Shown here: one piece after another, positions 44,982 to 53,945 of the stretch
Numbering within the stretch: the first letter of the stretch is position 1
Layout of the letters: the number at the start of each line of letters is the position of its first letter
From: Catalinimonas alkaloidigena
Lineage (GTDB): Bacteria > Bacteroidota > Bacteroidia > Cytophagales > Cyclobacteriaceae
Assembly (NCBI RefSeq): GCF_029504655.1
Contig: NZ_JAQFIL010000001.1
Coordinates: forward strand, 1,803,001 to 1,867,000
Reading direction: 5' to 3'
DNA length: 64,000 bases
Program-made: the position numbers and the translations under genes
Notes under the pieces: generated by a model
What the model was told of the DNA's origin: nothing
Databases searched by the model: none
What the model saw: the letters and a program-made list of their open reading frames with translations, nothing else

Positions 44982-45605
44982 ATGAATTATAATTTATCGG
45001 GTCTATTTGATGAAAATCCCTTGAGCACTGATAAGAGACTGTGGGAAGAATTCAGGCTAGGAGACAGGGCTTCTTATCAAAAGCTGTATAGTCTATACCT
45101 GACTGACTTATATAATTATGGCTATAAGATAATTCCGAACCGAGCTGTCGTCACTGACCAGATTCAGGATCTGTTTATTGATCTGTGGAAGTATAAGGAA
45201 GGGCTGTCTGAAGTCAAAAGCATCAAAAGTTATTTGTACCGCTCTTTAAGAAACAGGATCATCAAAGAGGTAAGTCAGAATAAATACATTTTCAGTGATA
45301 TGGAGGCCACTTATGCGAATTCTCAGGTAGTTTTGCCATTTGAGAACAAGATCATAGAAAGTCAGACGCAATCAGAAACCATCAAAAAGCTGGATAAGGC
45401 CTTTATTGCATTATCTAAACGCCAGCGTGAAGTGATCAACTTACTTTTTTATGAAAAACTTTCTTACGAGGAGGTAGCGGATATTATGAGCATTAACCTG
45501 CGCTCTGTATACACCCTGGCCTGGAAAGCATTGTCCGTATTACGTAAAGAATTGACCTGCCTGATCTTCGCTGTATTCGTATACCTCCTTTTCAACGAAT
45601 ACTAA
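44982..45605 (+). CDS. ECF RNA polymerase sigma factor, Bacteroidota type
   Basis: The product has 207 residues. Region 2 has FRLGDRASYQKLYSLYLTDL, VTDQIQDLFIDLWKYKE and IKSYLYRSLRNRIIKEV. Region 4 has LDKAFIALSKRQREVINLLF and the helix-turn-helix YEEVADIMSINLRSVYTLAWKA. A hydrophobic tail ends the protein, as in the first sigma factor. It should control the SusC/SusD operon that begins at 47051 through the FecR-type protein that follows 110 bases downstream. It is only distantly similar to the sigma factor at 6316, so cross-talk need not occur. Confidence 0.93.
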   Translation: MNYNLSGLFDENPLSTDKRLWEEFRLGDRASYQKLYSLYLTDLYNYGYKIIPNRAVVTDQIQDLFIDLWKYKEGLSEVKSIKSYLYRSLRNRIIKEVSQNKYIFSDMEATYANSQVVLPFENKIIESQTQSETIKKLDKAFIALSKRQREVINLLFYEKLSYEEVADIMSINLRSVYTLAWKALSVLRKELTCLIFAVFVYLLFNEY

Positions 45606-45715
45606 GGCTGCCTACCGTACTCCTTAACTCCCATTTAAACTATCGTAAAAAAATATTTCAAAAATAAAGGATAACTATTTGGGCTTTCTGACTCTTGCTA
45701 TAAAAGAGTCAGTTA

Positions 45716-46849
45716 ATGGATTATCAAAATTACAGTGTTGAGGATTTTGTTCTGGATGAAAAGTTCAGGAAATGGGTATTGAACCCGGACAAAGAACTCA
45801 ATGATTTTTGGATTGAATGGCTGGATTTGTACCCTTACAAGGCGGCCGATGTAAAACAGGCTATTGTACTACTTCGGCAAATATCAGTACGTTATGATGG
45901 CCTCAGTGAACAGCAGCGCTCTTCTATGAGTTTTGCTATTGAAGAGGGGATAGATGCATGGGAAAAAAGCAAAATGCAGGAATCTCCTGAGCGGATCAAA
46001 ACGGTTCCACTCAATGCATATGCAGTTACACATCAAAAATTAAGAGCATCAAAAGTAAACAAAAAGTGGTCAGGAACTTGGGTCCTTAAGATAGCGGCTT
46101 CCATAGTATTTATATTCGGAATGTTTTATGGATTTTACCATAACACCCAAGAGGCAGCGCAAGTATCGGAAATAGAATATACTGAAGTAGTTAAAGAAAA
46201 CCCTTATGGACAAAAGCTTACAGTATTTTTAGCCGATGGTTCAAAAGTGATACTGAATGCTGGCAGTAAGATCAGTTTTACTGAACCCTTCCATCCTGAT
46301 CACAGAACAGTAAACTTAGTAGGAGAAGCTTTTTTTGAAGTTGCCCAGGACAGTTTAAGGCCTTTTCAGGTAGAAAGTGCGGAGCTCACTACAATAGCCA
46401 TAGGCACTAGCTTTAATATAGCTGCTTATCCGAATGACAGCTTTATAGAGGTATCACTTAGCAGTGGAAAAGTAAAAGTGAACTACCATGAGCGCATAGG
46501 AAGTGATACCGCAGGAGTATACTTTTTGCTCCCCGGAGAACAGCTCGGGTACAATAAAAGAAAGCAGCTTTTAACCAAAAGAACTTTTGATATGGATAAG
46601 GTGCTGGCCTGGAAAGAAGGGGTTATTTATCTGGAAAATGAAGATCAGGCTACGGTAGTCAAAACCCTGGAGCGATGGTACGGAACCCAAATAAAGGTAG
46701 AGGGGCAGAGTGCTTCTGAATGGAGTGTGACGGCCAAATTTGATAATCAATCGCTCAAAAGTGTGCTCACCTCCTTGAGTTATACCATGGGATTTGAATT
46801 TGAAATCAAAGAAAATCATGTACTAATCAAATATCCTACAAATACCTAA
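45716..46849 (+). CDS. FecR-family anti-sigma factor
   Basis: The product has 377 residues. A cytoplasmic part of about 120 residues (SVEDFVLDEKFRKWVLNPD, ELNDFWIEWLDLYP) is followed by one membrane helix at about 125-143 (VLKIAASIVFIFGMFYGFY). The periplasmic FecR domain has FLADGSKVILNAGSKISF, VNLVGEAFFEVAQD and AIGTSFNIAAYPND. A DUF4974-like end follows (VIYLENEDQATVVKTLERWYG, VTAKFDNQSLKSVLTSLSY). It transmits the signal from the STN domain of the SusC at 47051 to the sigma factor at 44982. Confidence 0.93.
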   Translation: MDYQNYSVEDFVLDEKFRKWVLNPDKELNDFWIEWLDLYPYKAADVKQAIVLLRQISVRYDGLSEQQRSSMSFAIEEGIDAWEKSKMQESPERIKTVPLNAYAVTHQKLRASKVNKKWSGTWVLKIAASIVFIFGMFYGFYHNTQEAAQVSEIEYTEVVKENPYGQKLTVFLADGSKVILNAGSKISFTEPFHPDHRTVNLVGEAFFEVAQDSLRPFQVESAELTTIAIGTSFNIAAYPNDSFIEVSLSSGKVKVNYHERIGSDTAGVYFLLPGEQLGYNKRKQLLTKRTFDMDKVLAWKEGVIYLENEDQATVVKTLERWYGTQIKVEGQSASEWSVTAKFDNQSLKSVLTSLSYTMGFEFEIKENHVLIKYPTNT

Positions 46850-47050
46850 ACTATGAACATGGAATATACAGACACTTGCTAAGGTAAGCAGCCAAAGCTT
46901 TTACAGGCAGGGCTACAAATCGCCTCTTTCTCTTTCTTGGTTATGCTGATGTCTACATTTGCAAGTAGGCAATTTGTCAACCCAGGCAGAGGAGAGAAAG
47001 GTACTTAATAAAGACTTTACTACTGATACTAATACAACCAACATAAAGAT

Positions 47051-50000
47051 ATGAAAACGATCTTTACCAGGGTACTTGTGTACTCATTCTATGGTATATT
47101 CATACAAATTGTACTGTGCAATTTGCTATTGGCGACCCCTCCGGGAGTTGCGCAAGAAGTAAGCACTAAAGAGATTCTTCTTAATCTCAGGCTGGAAAAT
47201 GCTGATTTACTTACTGTATTCAAAAAAATAGAAGAGCAGACAGATTTCAATTTTGTTTACAATAGTAAGGACATTGACCAACAAACGATATTGAATCAGA
47301 ATTATCGAAAAACTTCGCTCTACGATATTCTGATTGATATTTCCAAGCATGCTAAACTTGGTTTCAAGCGCGTCAATACCAATATAAATGTAAAAAAATT
47401 ACCGTCCGGCCAGTTTGCTTCTGTTACAGAAGAAACGGCTACCATTACGGTATCAGGCACCATTACTTCAAAAACAGATGGAGAGGTATTGCCGGGTGTC
47501 AATATTATTGAAAAAAACTCTTCTAACGGTACTGTCACTGATATAGACGGTAACTATAGCATTAGCGTAGATGAAAACGCGATACTGATATTTTCGTCTA
47601 TTGGTTTCCTTACCCAGGAAATAGAAGTAAACGGACGCACTACCATCAATGCTTCTTTGTCTGAAGATGTACAAAGCCTGGAAGAAATCGTAGTGGTTGG
47701 GTATGGCGTACAGGAACGTTCTGACCTGACCGGAGCAGTATCATCAGTGAAAGCTGAGGACGTGAAAAGTTTACCAGTCAGAAGTGTTTCTGAAGCCCTG
47801 CAGGGACGTGCTGCCGGTGTGCAGGTGACCCGTAATGATGGCTCACCGGGAGGAGACTCTAATATTGTAATCAGAGGAGCTGGTTCAATTGGTGGGATGC
47901 CTCCATTGTATATCGTGGATGGCGTGCGGATGGGCACAGGCAATAACTTTAACATGCAGGATGTAGAGTCTATAGAGATTTTGAAAGATGCCAGTGCGGC
48001 CGCCATTTATGGAGCGCAGGCCGCAGGAGGGGTAGTCCTGGTCACCACCAAAAGGGGCGCAGGGAAAGGAAAAGTAAATGTGGATTTTAACTCTTACTAT
48101 GGTATTCGTGAACCGAGAAATTTGTACGATTTATTAAATACGTCTGACTATATTACTGCCAAAGAAGCTTTTGGTGTAAACACTAACGGATGGGATGATC
48201 CTAGCCAATTGCCCAATACTGACTGGGTAGATGAATTGTATACCAATGGTATAGAGCAAAGCTATTCACTCTCTCTTTCTGGTTCTACCGAAAAGACCAA
48301 CTACTACCTGTCCGCCAATTATCAGCGGGAAGATGGCACCAAGATTGATAACTGGTTTGAGCGGTACGGCATCAGGTCCAACACAGATTACAGTATCAAC
48401 AATCGCTTAAAAGTAGGAGAAACCCTCTACGCCTGGAAAACCGCTACTAACCCGGTACAGACCGCTACCTTTCCGTTCCGTTCGGCACCGGTAGTGGCTG
48501 TACATGATGAAACTAATCCATACGGAGGCTGGGCTAAAACAGGTTCGTTTTTTACCGGGCCAAATCTGGTAGGTAATGAGTATATCCACCATCGCAAGAA
48601 CGAAACCTACGCCCTGGAAGGCAATATTTATTTGGATTGGGAGGTTATAGATGGCCTTAACTTCCGCTCTACCTTTGGTGCTTCTATTTATGCTTCTCGC
48701 AATTATCATTTTAGGGAAGCTCATGATTTTGGTGTGATTGTAAATCCCATCGCTTTCCTACAGCGGGATGAAAGCATACAGAAAAATTTTACCGGCAACT
48801 ATGTGCTGACCTATGACAAAAGCATTGGCCTGCATCAGTTCAAAGTTATGGCAGGTTATGAGTCTTACCAGCAAGACCTGAGCAGTCTTAGTGGTCAGGC
48901 CCAGGGATTTCAGATAATTACCTATAACCTGGGCCTCAGTACGGATCCTAGCTCCAACAGAACCAGTGGGGGTGAATATCCACAAACACGCCTGCTCTCC
49001 CAGTTTGGCAGGTTAAATTACAGCTATGACGATAAGTATCTGTTTACCGCCAATATACGCAGAGATGGATCAGATCGTTTTGGCCCTACCAATAAATGGG
49101 GAGTATTCCCCTCCTTTTCAGTAGGATGGAAACTGACAGAAGAAGCTTTTCTCAGCAATGTTACTTTCCTGTCTAACCTGAAGCTGAGGGCTAGTTATGG
49201 AATACTGGGTAGCACAAGCAGTATCCCTCAGTTTACCTATCAGGCATCATACGGTGGTTCCGGTGGTACCAATATACATGGTTTACCGGATGGCAGCAGG
49301 GTCAAAGGTTATGCCCTAACCGCGCAACTGGCCAATGAGGATATCAAATGGGAAGAGGTACAACAGACAGATATAGGAGTAGATATTGGCCTGTTTGGAG
49401 ATCGCCTGAATATTACCGCCGACTGGTACAGCAGGCAAACACAGGACATGATTTATCAGGTACCGGTACCATTAAGCTCTGGCTTTGCGGGTTCCAGTGT
49501 ATATACCAACATCGGGCAGATGAGTAATAAGGGGGTTGAATTTGCCGTAGATTTTAGAGGAAGAAGAGGCGATTTTACCTACCGTATCGGGGCCAATGCC
49601 GCCTTTAACGAAAACCTGGTCAAAACGCTGGATGGCACTAATAATAATCCTATCAATGATGGCGCGGCTGGCGACTATCTGGAAAGCACTGTAGCCCGTA
49701 CTGAAGCAGGACAGCCTTTAAGCCAGTATTATGGGTATATTGTGGATGGTATATTTCAGACAGATGCCGAAGTAACTGAGCTTAACCAACAGGCCCGGGA
49801 AGCCGGAGGATCTTCCTCAGAGTACTATCAGAACCAGGCCACTGGTGCCGGTGACCTCAGGTTCAGAGATATCAATGGTGACGGTCATATTACCATTGAG
49901 GATAAAACTTTTATAGGTAATCCATGGCCCAAAATGACGTATGGTATTAATCTAAATCTTGGCTGGAAAGGTTTTGACCTGACGGCTCTTTTTCAGGGGG

Positions 50001-50458
50001 TGCAGGGGGGGGATACTTATAATGGTAACAAATACTATACGCAGTATTTTGTAGGAGATTACAATACTACAGCGGATATATTCAATACTTCCTTTTTTAA
50101 TGGAGGAGGCTTAACCGGTTCTCCACGGGTTGGCTTTACAGATGACTCAGGCAACTATGTACGGGACCCTAACGCCAACTACACCAGAATCTCCAGTTAT
50201 TATGTGGAAGATGGATCTTATTTGAAGCTCCGTAATCTTCAGATTGGTTATACCTTTCCCAATGCCCTGACCAGCCGTATTGGCATCTCCAACCTCAGGC
50301 TTTATCTGCAAGGACAGAATCTACTGACGCTAACCTCATATTCAGGATTAGATCCGGAAGTGTTAGGGCGTAATGGTACCACCGGAAGAGGAATTGATAC
50401 TATCTATTCTTATCCCCGTACCCGATTATTTTCAGTTGGAATTGATTTAAGTTTCTAA
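47051..50458 (+). CDS. SusC/RagA-type TonB-linked outer membrane transporter with STN domain
   Basis: The product has 1135 residues. The signal peptide (residues 1-35) is followed by an STN domain at about 45-115 (LNLRLENADLLTVFKKIEEQ, DFNFVYNSKDI, LYDILIDISKHAKLGF). The carboxypeptidase-like domain begins near 130 (VSGTITSKTDGEVLPGVNI), the plug near 220 (EEIVVVGYG, ILKDASAAAIYGAQAAGGV), and the barrel ends GIDLSF. It sits 201 bases after the FecR-type gene and 36 bases before the chosen SusD start. The STN domain and the preceding pair give a complete signalling chain. Confidence 0.96.
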   Translation: MKTIFTRVLVYSFYGIFIQIVLCNLLLATPPGVAQEVSTKEILLNLRLENADLLTVFKKIEEQTDFNFVYNSKDIDQQTILNQNYRKTSLYDILIDISKHAKLGFKRVNTNINVKKLPSGQFASVTEETATITVSGTITSKTDGEVLPGVNIIEKNSSNGTVTDIDGNYSISVDENAILIFSSIGFLTQEIEVNGRTTINASLSEDVQSLEEIVVVGYGVQERSDLTGAVSSVKAEDVKSLPVRSVSEALQGRAAGVQVTRNDGSPGGDSNIVIRGAGSIGGMPPLYIVDGVRMGTGNNFNMQDVESIEILKDASAAAIYGAQAAGGVVLVTTKRGAGKGKVNVDFNSYYGIREPRNLYDLLNTSDYITAKEAFGVNTNGWDDPSQLPNTDWVDELYTNGIEQSYSLSLSGSTEKTNYYLSANYQREDGTKIDNWFERYGIRSNTDYSINNRLKVGETLYAWKTATNPVQTATFPFRSAPVVAVHDETNPYGGWAKTGSFFTGPNLVGNEYIHHRKNETYALEGNIYLDWEVIDGLNFRSTFGASIYASRNYHFREAHDFGVIVNPIAFLQRDESIQKNFTGNYVLTYDKSIGLHQFKVMAGYESYQQDLSSLSGQAQGFQIITYNLGLSTDPSSNRTSGGEYPQTRLLSQFGRLNYSYDDKYLFTANIRRDGSDRFGPTNKWGVFPSFSVGWKLTEEAFLSNVTFLSNLKLRASYGILGSTSSIPQFTYQASYGGSGGTNIHGLPDGSRVKGYALTAQLANEDIKWEEVQQTDIGVDIGLFGDRLNITADWYSRQTQDMIYQVPVPLSSGFAGSSVYTNIGQMSNKGVEFAVDFRGRRGDFTYRIGANAAFNENLVKTLDGTNNNPINDGAAGDYLESTVARTEAGQPLSQYYGYIVDGIFQTDAEVTELNQQAREAGGSSSEYYQNQATGAGDLRFRDINGDGHITIEDKTFIGNPWPKMTYGINLNLGWKGFDLTALFQGVQGGDTYNGNKYYTQYFVGDYNTTADIFNTSFFNGGGLTGSPRVGFTDDSGNYVRDPNANYTRISSYYVEDGSYLKLRNLQIGYTFPNALTSRIGISNLRLYLQGQNLLTLTSYSGLDPEVLGRNGTTGRGIDTIYSYPRTRLFSVGIDLSF

Positions 50459-50494
50459 GCCATGAGATTGATACAAATAATAATAGAAAAAGCT

Positions 50495-52237
50495 ATGTAT
50501 ACGCATATAAAAGTATTTCTGAAAGCTGTATCCTTCAGTATGTTACTCGCTCTGGCGTCCTGTTCAGATGATTTTGTTGATGTGACAAATCCGGATGCGC
50601 TTTCTACTGAGAACTATCCCGGATCTGTCAATGATCTGGAACAGTTGCTTACCGGAGTGTACGGCAGCCAGCATGTAACAGGTTTGTATGGTCATAATAT
50701 GTTTGGCAAAATACTGTATATGTGGTCGCATACTGCGGACTTAAGCTGGCAGGGTACCCCTACATGGATTGCGCTGGCACAGAACAATTCTCAGCCTAAT
50801 GATGGGTTTTTGAATGCCACCTGGCAGGACTCCTGGGTAGGTGTGCAGCGGTCTAATACATTATTAGAAAACCTTGCTTCGTATCGTGAAAACCTTGCCA
50901 AAGACTCTGAACAGGCTAGCCTGAATCTTATAGAAGGGCAGGCGTACTTTCTGCGCGCCTGGTATTATTATAATCTGATCAATATATGGGGCGAGTCCTT
51001 CATCATTGATGGACATGGCGGAGAAGGTAAAGGAGTACCAATCATGACAGAGGTATCTTCCAGTCTGGATGAAACCCAGCTCCCCCGGGCTACAGTGCGT
51101 GAGGTGTGGGACTTTATGATCGCTGATCTCAAAGAAGCAGAGCGTCTGTTGGATGGTAACAGCTGGAGTGGTAATGATTTATACAAAGCTGATGTCTGGG
51201 CAGTAAAAAGCTTTTTGGGTAAAGCCTATGTGTATACACAGGACTGGAATAATGCTCAAAGTTATCTGAATGATGTCATCACCAACAGTGGCAAGTCACT
51301 GGTCCCCTTTGACACCTACAAAGAGATGTTTAATGGAAATAATGAATTTAACTCCGAGTCATTGTATGAGCTGAACCTAAATGTGGATATGACTGCCAGG
51401 GGAGGGTCAGCTACTTCTATGGGCTCAAGTGTAGGAATGGTACTGGCCCCAAGTTATGTGGGTGATAATGGCAGCGCAGCGGCCTCAGCATGGTCTAATG
51501 TTTTTCCGCATGAAAAAAATATCCAGCGTTTTGGCTTTGATGAAGGGCACTACTTCCCGCCGGGCACGGAGCAGGTTTCACCTGACAATGTAGATCCGGC
51601 ATATGTAAGCAACTCTATAGAAGCACGGGATAATCAGACGGTTGACCCCCGTCTTTGGGTGTCTTGTCTGCAGCCCTATGTAGACTCAATGATAGTGAGC
51701 GGCGGAAAAAGAGCGATATCTCATTACCTGGATATTCATGAACTGGACATGGAAGCCTGGAGCTTTAGAAAGTATATCAACCTGGAAGGTACAGAGACAG
51801 AAATCAATATGGCCAACGGCTCTAATTTTTACTGGCTTCGCCTGGCGGATATTTATCTACTCTATGCCGAAGCACTCATCAATAATGGTAATACTTCAGA
51901 CGCCCTGGAGTATATCAACAAAGTGAAGCGCAGAGCCTATGGATACCCGGTAGATGTCCCTTCGCCGGTAGACTACAGCAGTCTGTCTGACAATACCATG
52001 GCCAGTGATCCGGTACTGATGAATGATCCGCTGAAGTATGAGCGTTGGGCAGAATTATTTGGAGAAGGGCACTGGTGGTTTGATGTACGCCGCTGGCAGA
52101 TAGGAGATCAGGAAGCCAATTATTATGAAAGAGTACGCGGAGGAACCATACAGTGGGAGAATACCGATTATGCCCAGCCTATCCCTATCCTGGAACTGAA
52201 TGCTAATGTGGAGATGGAGCAGAATCCGGGCTATTAA
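50495..52237 (+). CDS. SusD/RagB-type nutrient-binding lipoprotein
   Basis: The product has 580 residues from ATG 50495 (MYTHIKVFLKAVSFSMLL); an upstream ATG at 50462 would add 11 residues before the signal peptide. The lipobox LALASC is near 23, then SDDFVDVTNPDALS. Helical repeats follow (IEGQAYFLRAWYYYNLINIWG), and the C-terminal signature is RLADIYLLYAEALINN, EYINKVKRRAYG, YERWAELFGEGHWWFDVRRW and ELNANVEMEQNPGY. At 580 residues it is longer than the other SusD proteins here. A hairpin follows at 52255. Confidence 0.95.
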   Translation: MYTHIKVFLKAVSFSMLLALASCSDDFVDVTNPDALSTENYPGSVNDLEQLLTGVYGSQHVTGLYGHNMFGKILYMWSHTADLSWQGTPTWIALAQNNSQPNDGFLNATWQDSWVGVQRSNTLLENLASYRENLAKDSEQASLNLIEGQAYFLRAWYYYNLINIWGESFIIDGHGGEGKGVPIMTEVSSSLDETQLPRATVREVWDFMIADLKEAERLLDGNSWSGNDLYKADVWAVKSFLGKAYVYTQDWNNAQSYLNDVITNSGKSLVPFDTYKEMFNGNNEFNSESLYELNLNVDMTARGGSATSMGSSVGMVLAPSYVGDNGSAAASAWSNVFPHEKNIQRFGFDEGHYFPPGTEQVSPDNVDPAYVSNSIEARDNQTVDPRLWVSCLQPYVDSMIVSGGKRAISHYLDIHELDMEAWSFRKYINLEGTETEINMANGSNFYWLRLADIYLLYAEALINNGNTSDALEYINKVKRRAYGYPVDVPSPVDYSSLSDNTMASDPVLMNDPLKYERWAELFGEGHWWFDVRRWQIGDQEANYYERVRGGTIQWENTDYAQPIPILELNANVEMEQNPGY

Positions 52238-52254
52238 AACTTAAATAATCATTG

Positions 52255-52293
52255 GGTAGAAAAGCATTGTCTTCAGGACAGCGCTTTTCTGCC
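52255..52293 (+). terminator. Hairpin after SusD, terminator or attenuator candidate
   Basis: The arms GGTAGAAAAGCATTGTC (52255-52271) and GGACAGCGCTTTTCTGCC (from 52276) pair over about 17 positions with one mismatch and two G-U pairs, around a loop of four to five bases. No T-run follows, so it may be a processing or stability element between SusD and the dehydratase gene 100 bases further on, and not a strong terminator. Confidence 0.6.
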
Positions 52294-52394
52294 ACTTACT
52301 AAAGTAAAAACTGAAATCATGCATGGAGTAGGACACAGTGCTTTTAAAGCAGCCGGCAGATTTAATCCAGTGCAAATGTTAACAAAATTCTTAT

Positions 52395-53744
52395 ATGGCA
52401 AATAGTAAATTTAACCGTCGGGAATCATTAAAAATGTTAGGGCTGAGCTCAGCAGGCTTCTTAGGAATGCTGGGGCAGGGAGCTAATACAAAGGCAGAGG
52501 CCAAAGAGAAGGCAACTTCATCTTATGCTAAAGGCATGGCTCCGGTTACCATTAAAAGTGTAAAAGCAATTGGCACCCGCCCCGGCGGATCCAACCTGAT
52601 CGTCGTAAAAGTAGAAACGAGTGAGCCGGGACTATATGGTCTGGGCTGTGCTACTTTTACCCAAAGGGCATTCGCGGTGCTTCCGGCTATTGAATATCTG
52701 AATGAATTCGCAGCGGGCAAAGATGTGGACAATATTGAAGATATGTGGCAGTCTGCTTACGTCAGTTCCTACTGGCGCAACGGCCCTGTCCTCAACAATG
52801 CCCTCAGTGGATTAGATCAGGCATTATGGGATATCAAAGGCAAGCGGGCAAATATGCCGGTACATCAGCTACTCGGCGGCAAAGTAAGATTCGCCATCCC
52901 CTGCTACGGTCATGCCAATGGAAAAACACCCAAAGAAGTAGCCGAAGATGTGCAGAGCTTTATGGACCGCGGTTATAAGTATATTAGGATACAGCAGGGA
53001 GGCTATGGAGGAGCAGGTATCACGGGTGAGCCGGATTTTAAAAAAGCAGGTTTTGCCAAAGAAAGTGATAATTATATGAGCCAGGGGACTTATTTGAAAT
53101 CAGTGCCCAAAATGTTTGAAGCAGTACGTAAGGCATGTGGGGAAGAAATAGAACTATTGCACGATATCCATGAGCGTGTGGCACCCATAGATGCCATTGG
53201 TATGATCAAAAAACTGGAAGATTATCATCCGTTTTTTATAGAAGACCCTTTCTCACCGGAGAATATGGAGTGGTTCAAAGCGTTAAGAGCAAGCACCTCT
53301 GTGCCCATTGCGATGGGCGAGTTGTTCAATAATATCAATGAATTTAAAGAGCCTATCGTCAATCATTACTTTGACTTTATCAGAATACATGTGTCCCAGA
53401 TAGGCGGTATTACACCTGCCATGAAGGTTGCACGCCTGGGTGAGTTTTATGGAATCGCTACAGCCTGGCATGGCCCGGGTGATGTGTCGCCTGTTGGACA
53501 TGCGGCTCAGGCCCATATGGATTATGCCCTGTGGAATTTTGGTATTCAGGAAGCGGCGCTTTTTTCTGATCAGCTGAGAGAGGTATTTCCGGGAGCCCCT
53601 ACCATGAACGATGGCTATATGTCCGTCAATGAGGCCCCAGGCTTTGGCGTGGAAATTGACGAAAAGCTGGCTGCTAAATACCCTATGAGTACCAAGTCCA
53701 ATTGGACGGTACGTAAAGACGATGGTACTATTATCAGACCATAA
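52395..53744 (+). CDS. Exported ManD/RspA-like enolase-superfamily dehydratase
   Basis: The product has 449 residues. The Tat-type signal FNRRESLKMLGLSSAGFLGM is followed by the capping domain (LIVVKVETSEPGLYGLGCAT, LSGLDQALWDIKGKRANMP). The barrel has YKYIRIQQGGYGG, ELLHDIHERVAPIDAI, FFIEDPFSPENMEWF, PIAMGELFNN, IRIHVSQIGGITPAMK and AWHGPGDVSPVGHAA. These are the motifs of the D-mannonate dehydratase / RspA subgroup, distinct from copies A-D in this window. It would dehydrate a hexonate to a 2-keto-3-deoxy acid. Characterised members are cytoplasmic, so export is notable. It lies between SusD and the quinoprotein. Confidence 0.9.
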   Translation: MANSKFNRRESLKMLGLSSAGFLGMLGQGANTKAEAKEKATSSYAKGMAPVTIKSVKAIGTRPGGSNLIVVKVETSEPGLYGLGCATFTQRAFAVLPAIEYLNEFAAGKDVDNIEDMWQSAYVSSYWRNGPVLNNALSGLDQALWDIKGKRANMPVHQLLGGKVRFAIPCYGHANGKTPKEVAEDVQSFMDRGYKYIRIQQGGYGGAGITGEPDFKKAGFAKESDNYMSQGTYLKSVPKMFEAVRKACGEEIELLHDIHERVAPIDAIGMIKKLEDYHPFFIEDPFSPENMEWFKALRASTSVPIAMGELFNNINEFKEPIVNHYFDFIRIHVSQIGGITPAMKVARLGEFYGIATAWHGPGDVSPVGHAAQAHMDYALWNFGIQEAALFSDQLREVFPGAPTMNDGYMSVNEAPGFGVEIDEKLAAKYPMSTKSNWTVRKDDGTIIRP

Positions 53745-53945
53745 AGAAATGTGGCAGACTAAAGTTAGGGCGGGCAAATTTTTTGTATATAGTACTCGCA
53801 TATAAGTCAGCACCTTATATGCTTCATGGCTATGTCCTGTCCGGGCATTAGTCTGCCCAAATTATCATGTATATCTTCTAAAAAACATAGCTGGTAGTAA
53901 GCTTCATGAATGCAGAACCTTACTGACTAATAAAGAAAACAACAC

